Assembly (NCBI GenBank): GCA_964365025.1
Contig: CAYIOJ010000001.1
Location: 43,428 to 107,427, forward strand
DNA: 64,000 nt
DNA from: UBA10003 sp964365025
Lineage (GTDB): Bacteria > Patescibacteriota > Patescibacteriia > Magasanikbacterales > UBA10003
Direction of reading: 5' to 3'
Shown piece after piece: positions 45,377-54,300 of the stretch. The translations under genes and the position numbers were made by a program. The notes under the pieces are model-generated. The model worked only from the letters and a program-made list of their open reading frames with translations. It ran no database searches and was not told the DNA's origin. Positions within the stretch are counted from its first letter, which is position 1; each line of letters opens with the position of its first letter.

Positions 45377-46221
45377 AATAAAATAATCAACACCATTACT
45401 AGCCACACTAACAAGGTGATTTGCAGAGGCCGATCGCGCCACAAATCATCAGCTGGGCCGTCGTCGCTCGTACTTTTTTTATCAAAAATATACAAATAAC
45501 GAAACAAACCATACAAAACCACTGGTACTGTCAGAATCAGCCATTGACTCTGCCAAGTATTAAAAGTGTATAAAGTATAAGTAATTAAAATCGCGGGCAG
45601 TACCACCGTATTCATCTGATTGAGCATGCCCAAAGAGTAATCAACCAGCACGCCGCGGGCCATAGAACCGACTGAAACCAATTCGCTTTTTCTTTTGCCG
45701 ATGGCTAAAAACAAAGTCAGAAAAAAAGTGCATAGAATTAACCAGGGAGAAAAAAACACTCCGATTACTATCGCGCCGGCAATAACTCGCAAAACAAAAC
45801 CCAAAGCAATGCAAATGATATCAATCATAACCGCGCGCTTCAACCAAAAACTATAAATCAAATTAAGAACAACATAACCAGCTACTATCCAGAAAAAAAT
45901 TAAACCCAGTTTCCAGCTTATCAATAAAGCCGCGGCTATCAATAAAATTCCCCCAATGGCAGCGGTCAAACGAGAAATTTTTGCTGATGCAACAGGTCGA
46001 TTTTTTTTTGATGGATGCTCTTGATCATTTTTAAAATCAACAACATCATTAATCAGATAAACGCCGCTCGAAGCCAAGCAAAATAAAATAAAAGCGAACA
46101 AACTCAATCGTATGGCCGGCCAATCAGTAAATTTCTTGGCAAAAATCAACGCGGCAAAAATAAAAAAATTTTTAATCCAGTGGCGGGGGCGCAAAGAAAT
46201 AAATAAGTATTTCAAAAACAT
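45373..46221 (-). CDS. UbiA-family decaprenyl-phosphate phosphoribosyltransferase-like protein
   Basis: From the ATG at 46221 the protein has 282 residues with about eight helices. The first prenyl-binding motif reads INDVVDFKNDQEHPSKKNRP and the second region SFWLKRAVMIDI; the HPxKxxRPVA pattern is that of DPPR synthases, which make decaprenyl-phosphoryl-5-phosphoribose from PRPP. In mycobacteria this leads to the arabinofuranose donor. The later oxidase/reductase genes DprE1/DprE2 are not seen here. A longer frame to 46299 reads through a hairpin and is rejected. The start lies just after that hairpin. Confidence 0.85.
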   Translation of the reverse strand: MFLKYLFISLRPRHWIKNFFIFAALIFAKKFTDWPAIRLSLFAFILFCLASSGVYLINDVVDFKNDQEHPSKKNRPVASAKISRLTAAIGGILLIAAALLISWKLGLIFFWIVAGYVVLNLIYSFWLKRAVMIDIICIALGFVLRVIAGAIVIGVFFSPWLILCTFFLTLFLAIGKRKSELVSVGSMARGVLVDYSLGMLNQMNTVVLPAILITYTLYTFNTWQSQWLILTVPVVLYGLFRYLYIFDKKSTSDDGPADDLWRDRPLQITLLVWLVMVLIILL

Positions 46222-46229
46222 AGTTATTC

Positions 46230-46299
46230 GTGGCGCGCAAATATCTTTTTTTTGCTGCGGACTGTCGCCGCGACTGCAAAAAAGAAATTTGCGCGCCAC
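46230..46299 (-). repeat. Large perfect-arm hairpin between UXS and UbiA genes
   Basis: GTGGCGCGCAAAT (46230-46242) and ATTTGCGCGCCAC (46287-46299) are perfect 13 bp arms. Inside them the CTTTTTT/AAAAAAG and GCGG/CCGC blocks pair further, leaving an apical loop of about 7 nt. On the minus-strand mRNA it ends eight bases before the UbiA start codon. No T-tract follows, so it is not a normal terminator. Confidence 0.8.
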
Positions 46300-46304
46300 T
46301 TTAC

Positions 46305-47258
46305 TCAGCTTATTTTGTAATTTGAAGTACTAAAATAATTAATCGTTTCCGGCAAGCCATCTTCTAATTTCACTTTGGGCGACCAGTTCAATATCTTTTT
46401 AGCCAAACTGATATCCGGCTTTCTTTGGCGAGGATCATCTTCCGGCAGTTTTTCATAAACAATTTTTGATTTTGAATTAGTCAGTTTAATAATTTTTCCC
46501 GCCAACTCCTTAATTGTAAATTCATTGGGATTGCCTAAATTCACCGGGCCAATAAAATTTACCGGACTAGCCATTAATTTAATTAACCCATCAATCATAT
46601 CTGACACATAACAAAAACTGCGCGTCTGGTTGCCTCGGCCATAAATTGTCAACGACCGACCGAACAACGCCTGCACAATAAAATTGCTCACCACTCGGCC
46701 GTCATCGCGCGCCATTTTCGGCCCGTAAGTGTTAAAAATACGCGCCACTTTTATCTCCAACCCCCACTGGCGATGATAATCAAACATTAAGGTTTCGGCC
46801 ACGCGTTTGCCTTCATCATAACAAGCGCGCGGGCCAATCGAGTTGACATTGCCGCGATAAGATTCTTTTTGCGGATGCTCCAAAGGATCGCCGTAAACTT
46901 CGGAAGTGGAGGCCTGCAAAATCCTAGCTCGATGCTTTTTAGCGCAACCCAATACATTGATCATGCCAATGGTATTGGCTTTGATGGTGCGAATGGCATT
47001 CATTTGATAATGAATCGGCGAAGCCGGACAAGCTAAATTATAAATTTGATCAATTTTTTCTTTAATAAAAAAAGGCTCAATGATATCGTGCTGGATAAAT
47101 TTGAAATTCGCATTTTTTAAAAGATGTTGGATATTTTTTTTAGAACCGGTAAATAGATTATCCAAACAAATCATTTTGTGTCCCCGCTCTAAAAGCCGCT
47201 CACAAAGATGAGAACCGATAAATCCGGCTCCGCCTGTCACTATAATCATTTTTTGCAT
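46305..47258 (-). CDS. uxs: UDP-glucuronate decarboxylase (UDP-xylose synthase)-like SDR
   Basis: The 317 residues match UXS enzymes: VTGGAGFIGSHL, the CPASPIHYQ segment at 77-85, STSEVYG with Thr118/Glu120, and Tyr147/Lys151 (YDEGK). It would convert UDP-glucuronic acid to UDP-xylose using tightly bound NAD. It is the first gene of the 16-gene operon that runs to 28567, with a leader of about 20 nt from the promoter at 47285-47313. No UDP-glucose dehydrogenase gene is in the window. Confidence 0.88.
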   Translation of the reverse strand: MQKMIIVTGGAGFIGSHLCERLLERGHKMICLDNLFTGSKKNIQHLLKNANFKFIQHDIIEPFFIKEKIDQIYNLACPASPIHYQMNAIRTIKANTIGMINVLGCAKKHRARILQASTSEVYGDPLEHPQKESYRGNVNSIGPRACYDEGKRVAETLMFDYHRQWGLEIKVARIFNTYGPKMARDDGRVVSNFIVQALFGRSLTIYGRGNQTRSFCYVSDMIDGLIKLMASPVNFIGPVNLGNPNEFTIKELAGKIIKLTNSKSKIVYEKLPEDDPRQRKPDISLAKKILNWSPKVKLEDGLPETINYFSTSNYKIS

Positions 47259-47263
47259 ATTTC

Positions 47264-47292
47264 TTGCTTAAAAAAGCTTTTTTTAGTATACT
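47264..47292 (+). promoter_or_regulatory. Promoter of the plus-strand GT4 gene (shares -10 with opposite promoter)
   Basis: TTGCTT (47264-47269) and TATACT (47287-47292) are 17 bp apart. A start site near 47299 leaves a 22 nt leader before the ATG at 47321. Confidence 0.7.
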
Positions 47293-47313
47293 CAATTTAG
47301 CTCAAAAAGTCAA
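47285..47313 (-). promoter_or_regulatory. Promoter of the UXS operon (shares -10 with opposite promoter)
   Basis: On the minus strand TTGACT (47308-47313) and TATACT (47285-47290) are 17 bp apart. The palindrome AGTATACT (47285-47292) serves as -10 in both directions. A start near 47278 leaves a 20 nt leader. Confidence 0.7.
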
Positions 47314-47320
47314 ACGCGAT

Positions 47321-48439
47321 ATGACTGAAAATAAACAAAAGATACTCTATATTGTCACTCAAGCCGAATGGGGCGGGGCGCAAAAGTATGTTTTTGATTT
47401 GGCAACGAATTTGACAGATGAATTTGATGTAACTGTAGCTGCGGGCGCGGACGGCTCTTCGCGTGAATTACTAGACAAACTTGTCGGCGCTGGAATCAAA
47501 AACTTTACTTTCAAACACCTTAAACGCGATATTAATTTGTGGCGCGATATTTTGGCAATTTTTGAAATCGCCAAATTTTTGAGGCAAAATCATTTTGACA
47601 TTATTCACTTGAATAGCACTAAGGCCGGAGTAATTGGAACAATGGCGGCGCGTCTAAACAAGCGCCGACCAAAAATTATCTACACCGCGCACGGCTGGGC
47701 ATATTTGGAGCCACTCCCCTTTTACAAACGCTGGCTGTATTTGATAATGGAAAAAATTGCCGCACGATTGCGCGATTACACAATTATTTTGTCTGAAAAA
47801 GAAAAACAAATCGCGCTCCAGAACGGCACGGCCAAGTCAAAGGCCGTTTCGGTTATCCCCAATGGCATAAATTTTAATAATTTACATTTTTTCGCCAAAG
47901 AAGAATCTAGACAAAAATTAAATCTGGACCAAAATAAAATAATCATCGGCGCGATCGCTAATCTTTATAAAACCAAAGGATTAGAGTATCTGATGAAAGC
48001 AGTGGCAGAATTAAAAGCGCAATTAATAATTATAGGCGAAGGGCCTGAAAGAAAAAGTCTTGAAGAAAAAATTAAGCAAAAAAACATAACCGACCAAGTG
48101 GTTTTAGCCGGGCACCTGCCGGAAGCGGCAAAATTTATCCCGGCCTTTGATATTTTTGTTCTGTCTTCAATCAAAGAAGGATTCCCCCACACTCTACTGG
48201 AGGCGATGGCCGCGGGCTTGCCAATTGTCGCCACCGCGGTTGGAGCAATTCCTGAAATTTTAGAAAACCAAAAAACCGGCTTGATTGTGCCGCCGGCTAA
48301 TACTCAAGCTCTGGCAGGAGCAATCACCTCCCTTATAAAAAATCCTGAATTCGCTCAACAGTTGGGCATGAATGCTAAAGAGGCAATTAAAAAGTTTGGT
48401 TTGGTAACTACGATTGAAAAAACAAAAATGATCTATTAA
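47321..48439 (+). CDS. Family 4 (GT-B) glycosyltransferase
   Basis: The protein is 372 residues from the ATG at 47321, opening ILYIVTQAEWGGAQKYV, typical of GT4 enzymes. The donor domain has IGAIANLYKTKGL, IGEGPERK and the segment EGFPHTLLEAMAAGLPIVAT. A TTG at 47264 would extend it by 19 residues but lies inside the promoter. It is the only gene here divergent from the glycan operon and is single, ending at a terminator. It may start the glycan on a lipid carrier or act in another surface polymer. Confidence 0.88.
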   Translation: MTENKQKILYIVTQAEWGGAQKYVFDLATNLTDEFDVTVAAGADGSSRELLDKLVGAGIKNFTFKHLKRDINLWRDILAIFEIAKFLRQNHFDIIHLNSTKAGVIGTMAARLNKRRPKIIYTAHGWAYLEPLPFYKRWLYLIMEKIAARLRDYTIILSEKEKQIALQNGTAKSKAVSVIPNGINFNNLHFFAKEESRQKLNLDQNKIIIGAIANLYKTKGLEYLMKAVAELKAQLIIIGEGPERKSLEEKIKQKNITDQVVLAGHLPEAAKFIPAFDIFVLSSIKEGFPHTLLEAMAAGLPIVATAVGAIPEILENQKTGLIVPPANTQALAGAITSLIKNPEFAQQLGMNAKEAIKKFGLVTTIEKTKMIY

Positions 48440-48490
48440 AAAATCAGTCCAAGGCCTCCTCCCTGAAGTTTGCCTTCGACCGATTTTTTT
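48437..48490. terminator. Bidirectional intrinsic terminator between convergent genes
   Basis: A 14 bp stem with two mismatches (42-55 and 72-85 of the 48.4 kb block) encloses a 16 nt loop. Seven T residues follow on the plus strand and a run of A precedes it, so it can work for the plus-strand GT4 gene and the minus-strand gene at 48501. Confidence 0.75.
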
Positions 48491-48500
48491 ATTGTTCTCT

Positions 48501-48887
48501 TTACGGCCGCGCTTCCACCAATATCATGCGTCTTTTTAAATCATCAACATCTTTATAAACCGCGCCAATATCTTCCGTCTCCGTATTAAAATTATTTTTT
48601 ACTTCTTCTCTTAAATCTTTAATATCTTTTCTAACCTCACTTATTTCACTTCTTATTTCGCTTCTAACTGAAGAAAACTCGGCGTCCATTTTATTCTCTA
48701 ATTGTTTAAAATCATCTTTGGTGGCAATTTTAAATGTTTCCAAATCATCTTTGGTGGCAAATGCTTTCAAATCCTCTTTGGTCGCCATTCTTTCTTCTAT
48801 ATTTTGAAAACCACTTGACACGGCAATGGCCAAATCTTCAATATTCTGCTTCAATGTTTGAAATTCTTGTTTTATTTCTTGATCCAT
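48501..48887 (-). CDS. Small coiled-coil protein of unknown function
   Basis: The 128 residues are highly charged with a heptad pattern over nearly the whole length (FQTLKQNIEDL, ATKEDL, ATKDDLETF, ATKDDFKQLENKM, then SEIRSEISEVRKDIKDL). ATK[ED]D repeats three times. It has no signal peptide or membrane helix. Similar small coiled-coil proteins are common in Patescibacteria and in phage-related genes, but I cannot assign a function. It has its own promoter at 48913-48941. Confidence 0.7.
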   Translation of the reverse strand: MDQEIKQEFQTLKQNIEDLAIAVSSGFQNIEERMATKEDLKAFATKDDLETFKIATKDDFKQLENKMDAEFSSVRSEIRSEISEVRKDIKDLREEVKNNFNTETEDIGAVYKDVDDLKRRMILVEARP

Positions 48888-48912
48888 ATTTTTTTATTAC
48901 AATGTTGCGTAT

Positions 48913-48941
48913 ATTTTAACACAAAGTTATCCCCAAGGCAA
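48913..48941 (-). promoter_or_regulatory. Promoter of the coiled-coil gene
   Basis: TTGCCT (48936-48941) and TAAAAT (48913-48918) are separated by 17 bp on the minus strand, with a start near 48906 and a leader of about 19 nt. Confidence 0.55.
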
Positions 48942-48958
48942 ATTGACCAAAAAAATCG

Positions 48959-51175
48959 TCATTTCAACCACTTCTTCGCTTTTTTCAACGCGTCAACATC
49001 ATACAGGGCGGCGCGGTCAGCCATCTCCCGCGCTTTTGACTTATCATCCAACCGAGAATAAATTTCCGACAAAACTAAAAGTATGGCGGAATTTTTTTGG
49101 TCGGCCAACAAAGCTCGCTCATATAAATCCCGCGCCATTTCCCAATCGCCGCTTTGGCTCGCCATTTGCGCGGCATAAAACAATTCCTGCTGATTAGTAA
49201 AACTTCTACCCTTAGTCAGAGCCAATTTCAAATTTTGGCTCGCGTTGACAAAATCGTTTTGATCTCCATAAATCAAAGCCATATACCAATAAGTATCCGC
49301 AATATTAGAATTTTCGCTCACCAATTGCTCTAAAATTTTCAACGCTCCGGCATAATCGCGCTGCACGGCCTTAATACGCACCAAATAATACGCCAATTGT
49401 TGCCGTTTGGGACTTAATTCCCGCGCGCTATTAAATATATCCTCGGCCTGGCCGGAATTATTTTTAATGCCATAAAATTGTCCCAATAAAATGTATGATT
49501 GCAATTCAAAAGGATGCTCTTGAATATTTTTTTTCAATTCTTCAATGATAAAATCCGCGCTTTGTTGATAAATATCCGATTTTAAGGCCTCCGGACTTTG
49601 CGCGTAGGAAATTATCACACGAGCAAAATCATTGCGCATATCCACTAGATGATATGGATTAATTAATAATGATTGCTTCATTTTTTCAAAACCAGCGACA
49701 AAATTGGTCTGCATAGTTTTTTGCGTTTCCAAATCCTGATTATTGGCGCGCGCCGGCTGAACATTAAAATGATAAATAGAAAATAATGTTATCGCGGCAA
49801 TGATACAAGCCGGGACGAGAGGTAATTTATTAATTTTTGACGCCTTTAACAAAGCGGGGCGAGATGACGCGCCAGTGAGCGCCCTCTCTGCAAAAGATTC
49901 CTCGGCTTGAGGCCTCGGAATGACATAATCAACAAACGCCAGCATCAGAAAAAAAATCAAATACGAACTCAAATGGTCAAACACGAAAAAATTCTGCACT
50001 CCGTAAGCAATGAAAAAAATTGACACAAAAACCAAAGTATCCAAATCAATTTTCTTTTTATAAAACCCGGCACCAATCTGCCAAAACACCGCGGCAAAAA
50101 TCGCCAGATATCCAGCCAGCCCGAGAATCCCGCTGGTGGAAAGATAATCTAGAAAAATATTATGACTTCTATCAAACCATGTTTCATAATATCCATGCTC
50201 CAATGACTTTGGATTGTAATACTTGTTGAAAGCGTAATAAAAATTTTCCACGCCCCAGCCAAACACCGGCTTTTCTTTCCAAGCCGCCAAAGCGATTTTC
50301 CAGGCGATCAAACGCGTTGCCCCGGTGCCTGATTCAAAAGAAACATTGGCCACTTGCCCGACAGCTGGAATTTTTTGAACAAACGACGATTGGCGAAAAG
50401 CAAAAATCAATACGCCAAAAACAATCATTAATCCGACCAAACTCAAACCAAGCGCGCGCCATTTTTTTGTCTTAGTAAAAAAACTATACAAAGCAATCGC
50501 GATAAATCCGCCGATTACCAACCCGATAAAAGGCCCGCGTTTACCGTTGTACATCATAATGGCCAGGCCGAGAATGCCGGCCGACGCGGCAAAAATCCGC
50601 CAAATTTTCTTTTCTTCCTTTCTAAACAAATACCAGGCGATGAAAATATGAAATAAAACAAAATTGGCAATATAAATTTGATTGCCCAATGTCCCGCCGC
50701 CGCCGATTTTCATAATGGAATTATCCGGTAAAAGAAAATTAAAACCGGTAACGCCGACAATAATGCTGACGAGAAGCGACCAACGAAACAGCACGCGCCA
50801 TTCGAGCCACGAACGAAAAATATTGGCGACAATCACAAAATAAATTCCAAAATGAATCAAGGTGAACCAGCCGCTCATCCGTTCATAATTACCCCACATA
50901 CTGCGCTGAAAATCCACGCCAAAAATTGTAGAGAGAAAAAGAATAAAGAAAAATACGCCTAAAATAATAAATAAAGGCGTTTTTTTAGGCCGATAATTTT
51001 CATCAATTAAACACAAAACTAAATACAGGCCAAACGCCAATTCCACTAGAATCCTGAAATAAATCGCTTTGGGGAAAACAAAAGGAAAAATAAACGAATC
51101 GCCCATGAAAATCAGAGGCGTGATAAAAGTAGCGTAGATTAAAAATTTAATGGCCCAAATGAGTTTGGTGGACAT
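48959..51175 (-). CDS. O-antigen ligase/polymerase-like protein with TPR tail (1)
   Basis: The protein of 738 residues has about twelve membrane helices (to ~430) and a soluble tail of TPR-like repeats (~480-735). The ligase signature is seen in the large outer loop: SGTGATRLIAWKIAL, FGWGVENFYYAF and DRSHNIFLDYL with the conserved His. Such proteins polymerise glycans or transfer them to lipid or protein. A stretch at about 417-441 (VIPRPQAEESF and following) is the translation of a dispersed repeat inserted in frame between the last helices and the tail. Start ATG is about 6 nt after the predicted transcript start. Confidence 0.87.
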   Translation of the reverse strand: MSTKLIWAIKFLIYATFITPLIFMGDSFIFPFVFPKAIYFRILVELAFGLYLVLCLIDENYRPKKTPLFIILGVFFFILFLSTIFGVDFQRSMWGNYERMSGWFTLIHFGIYFVIVANIFRSWLEWRVLFRWSLLVSIIVGVTGFNFLLPDNSIMKIGGGGTLGNQIYIANFVLFHIFIAWYLFRKEEKKIWRIFAASAGILGLAIMMYNGKRGPFIGLVIGGFIAIALYSFFTKTKKWRALGLSLVGLMIVFGVLIFAFRQSSFVQKIPAVGQVANVSFESGTGATRLIAWKIALAAWKEKPVFGWGVENFYYAFNKYYNPKSLEHGYYETWFDRSHNIFLDYLSTSGILGLAGYLAIFAAVFWQIGAGFYKKKIDLDTLVFVSIFFIAYGVQNFFVFDHLSSYLIFFLMLAFVDYVIPRPQAEESFAERALTGASSRPALLKASKINKLPLVPACIIAAITLFSIYHFNVQPARANNQDLETQKTMQTNFVAGFEKMKQSLLINPYHLVDMRNDFARVIISYAQSPEALKSDIYQQSADFIIEELKKNIQEHPFELQSYILLGQFYGIKNNSGQAEDIFNSARELSPKRQQLAYYLVRIKAVQRDYAGALKILEQLVSENSNIADTYWYMALIYGDQNDFVNASQNLKLALTKGRSFTNQQELFYAAQMASQSGDWEMARDLYERALLADQKNSAILLVLSEIYSRLDDKSKAREMADRAALYDVDALKKAKKWLK
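49855..49926. repeat. Dispersed repeat inside ligase gene 1
   Basis: About 70 bp ending GGAATGACAT that is translated in frame as VIPRPQAEESF and the following residues. The unit resembles the widespread bacterial dispersed repeats ending CGGAATGAC and has no counterpart in ligase gene 2 at this place. Confidence 0.6.
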
Positions 51176-51187
51176 AAAAGTTCCATT

Positions 51188-51216
51188 ATTATATCACCAT
51201 TCCTGCCCATTGACAA
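51188..51216 (-). promoter_or_regulatory. Promoter of ligase gene 1 (shares -35 with the lipoprotein promoter)
   Basis: TTGTCA (51211-51216) and TATAAT (51188-51193) are 17 bp apart on the minus strand. The start near 51181 is about 6 nt from the ATG at 51175. Confidence 0.75.
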
Positions 51217-51238
51217 ATTCGCTTATTTATGCTATTAT
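51210..51238 (+). promoter_or_regulatory. Promoter of the lipoprotein gene
   Basis: TTGACA (51210-51215) and TATTAT (51233-51238) are 17 bp apart. The start near 51245 gives a leader of about 83 nt. Its -35 overlaps the opposite promoter's -35 by five bases. Confidence 0.8.
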
Positions 51239-51287
51239 TTTTAGAAAGGAGGGACAACCAAGGAGGTAGTTCCTTTTCAATTCAATA

Positions 51288-51314
51288 ATGGCAAAAAACA
51301 CTGAAAACAGATAA
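51288..51314 (+). other. Possible eight-codon upstream reading frame in the lipoprotein leader
   Basis: ATG at 51288 opens a frame of eight codons (MAKNTENR) closing with TAA at 51312-51314, directly before the true Shine-Dalgarno. Two more Shine-Dalgarno-like sites (AAAGGAGGG at 51245 and AAGGAGGT at 51260) stand upstream without a well-spaced start; the second can pair with TCCTT at 51270-51274. Function is uncertain. Confidence 0.3.
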
Positions 51315-51327
51315 AAGGAGAACGGCT

Positions 51328-54300
51328 ATGAAGTGCTTGCTGATACTGATGGCGCTGGTATTCGTGGTGATGACGGGGTGCTTTGACTATACCCCGCCGC
51401 CGAACAATGTGAGCGATACAACTGGCGATGTGTCGGCTAATGCTGATTCGGATTCGCTGGATGTCAAAGGCGGCGGCTCCGGCGACGAGATGCCATTCAA
51501 TCCGCCTCTGCCTGACGACACCAAGCCACTTTTGGTTGATACCGATGTGGCGTTGATTGATGGAGACGGCGACACTGTCGTGTCCGATAAAAGAGATGTC
51601 AAAAACTCGCTGGAAACAGACAGGACTGGTGAAACAACTAATCCGGTGGACACAACTGACAGCGCGGACGCGAAGGATGCTCTTGACATAGAGACAGCGG
51701 TTGTGCCACCTTGCGTGACCAATCCCTTGCTCTGCGCGGACGCACCATCGACTCCGGACACGAAAATTGACAATGATGTCCCCACTACTACCGCCGAACC
51801 CCAAGCCGACGCCCCTGACACGCAAGACGCGCCAGATGCCGAGGCCGACTCTGCTCTGCTCTGCCTTCCGAACTGCGCTGGCAAGCAGTGTGGTGACAAC
51901 GGTTGCGGCGAGTCGTGCGGCGAGTGCCTGAATGGCTACGCGTGCAACGCGGACTTTGTCTGCGAGTGCGTGGTGGGCTGTCAGATTCCGGCCGAGCCGA
52001 CTGTTGATGCGGCAAATGCTGATGCCGACGCGACCACGACAGTCGACGCCCATGCAGATATACTGCCCGGCGCGGATGCGACAGTGGAAACACCGTCAGG
52101 CGAAATAAAGTCGCCAATTGACGTGCCTGTAAACGCGGAACCTTCCGTAGACGCTAATGTCGCGGAGATTGCTGCGGCAGATGGCACGACTATCGCCGAT
52201 GACACTAGTCCTGACGCCGGGCCAGACATCTTTGTCCAGCCCTGTGTGGCCAAGCCGAACATCTGCGACGACGGCAATGTCTGCACGGACGACTGGTGCG
52301 ACATGGCCGATGGCTGTCTCCATATTAACAATACCGCGCCTTGCGACGACGGCGACCAGTGCACCGAGAACGACGCTTGTCAAAACAGCATTTGCGCGCC
52401 GGGCCAGCCGTTGGTCTGCAATGACAGCAACGCTTGCACCGATGACTACTGTCAGAATGGCGTTGGCTGTGTCTACGAATGGGTGTGTGAGTGCGCGTCT
52501 GATGCCGAGTGCAATGATTTGAACCCGTGTACCGACGACATCTGCGCAACGGGTTTCTGCGAGTATGCACTCAACTCTATCGTCTGCGACGACGGTAATG
52601 CCTGCACCAGCGTGGACATCTGCGTGTCCGGAGAATGCCTGGGGGTCGCATCGCTCAACTGCAATGACAACAACGAGTGCACTCTGGACGCCTGCGATCC
52701 GCAGAGCGGCTGCCACAACGAGCCGCAAACAGGAATGGCCTGCAATGACGGCAATGCCTGCACCACCACAGACATCTGTGAAAAGGATGTTTGCGCTGGC
52801 GAGGCCACTGTCTGCGACGACCAAAATCCCTGCACAGACGACTCGTGCGATGAGCAGAGCGGTTGCGTGTTCACTCTCAACAACAGCAATCCTTGCGAAG
52901 ACGGGAGCTTGTGCACAACAGACGATTTCTGCGACGCGGGCAAGTGCCAAGGCGGCCAAACGCTGAAGTGCAATGATGGCAATATCTGCACGGATGATGT
53001 CTGTCAACCGACACAAGGATGTGTCTATCTTGCCAATCAGGTGGGGTGCGACGACGGCAACGGCTGCACTATCGGTGATATCTGCGCGGATTCGGCCTGC
53101 GTCAGCGGGACGAATATCTGCGAATGCGCCACAGATGAAGATTGTGCCGTGGCTGAGGACAACAACCTCTGCAATGGCACGCTTGTCTGCGACACTAGCA
53201 AGATGCCATTCCAATGCGTCGTGAACCCTGACACCATCATCACCTGCCCCACTGCCTCTGACACCGTCTGTTTCAAAAACATTTGCCAGCCAACGAGCAG
53301 CGGCAAGTGCGAGATGGAAGCGGTGAATGAGGGAGGAGGGTGCGATGATGGCAATGCCTGCGCCACAGGCGATGCCTGCTCCAAGGGTGTCTGCGCGGGA
53401 GCGAGCATCAAGTGCGATGACAGTAATGTCTGCACTGACGACTCCTGCGACCCGACCAGCGGATGTGTGTACACTCCCAACAACGCCGAATGCGCGGATG
53501 ATGGCAATGAATGCACGACTGACATTTGTCAAAGCGGAAAATGCGCCCACCCGCCAACAACGGACGGCGCGGATTGCGATGACGGAACAGTGTGTACAAT
53601 AGTTGACATCTGCCAAAGCGGCCAGTGCATAGGCATGGCTCCTCTGGACTGCGATGACAATGACCAGTGCACGCTGGATATCTGTCACAAAGCGCTGGGA
53701 TGCCAGCACAGCAAAATGGCCCTGAACGGCCAGATCTGCGACAACGGCGATGCCTGCACCACCGGCGACACTTGCCAGGACGGCGCGTGCCAAGCCGGAA
53801 CGCAAACCTGCGAGTGCTACATCACGACTGACTGCGTCGGAATGGAAGACGGCAATTTCTGCAACGGAACGCTCGTCTGCAACACGGTTGTCATTCCGCA
53901 CCAATGCGTCGTGAACCCCAATACCATCATCACCTGCCCAACCGCTTCAGACACCACCTGCTCTAAAAACACCTGCCAGCTAGCAAGCGGCAAGTGTGAG
54001 ATGAAGGCGATGAATGAGGGGGTGGCCTGCGATGACGGGAATCCGTGTACCGAAACCGACATTTGCCAAAACGGCCAATGCAATGGCACGCCCAAACCCA
54101 CCGGCACGGTCATCTTCCAAGATGACTTCAACGACGGTAACATTGACGGATGGACAGTGAAAACATGGAACTCCTGTCCTAACTGCTCAATGTGTCCCTG
54201 CGACCTTCCCACAATCGTGGTTACCGACGAGACGCCGTTTTGGGTGAAAATGTCGCCTTTGGCCGGTAGCGGGCATGTGTTGTTCACAACACCCGCCACT

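Noticed and set aside
46222..46299. N-terminal extension of the UbiA-family protein
   Set aside because: The extra residues would be translated from the perfect hairpin and the family start is the ATG at 46221.
47264..47320. TTG-started extension of the plus-strand GT4 protein
   Set aside because: The TTG is the -35 box of the promoter and the start of transcription is downstream of it.
48501..48887. Coiled-coil protein as a phage tail or toxin-antitoxin part
   Set aside because: No phage or toxin gene is nearby; only heptad repeats are visible.
52096..53904. 602-residue open frame on the minus strand opposite the lipoprotein gene
   Set aside because: It mirrors the repetitive GC-rich codons of the real gene, has no ribosome site and gives a low-complexity Ala/Val/Ile protein without a recognisable domain.
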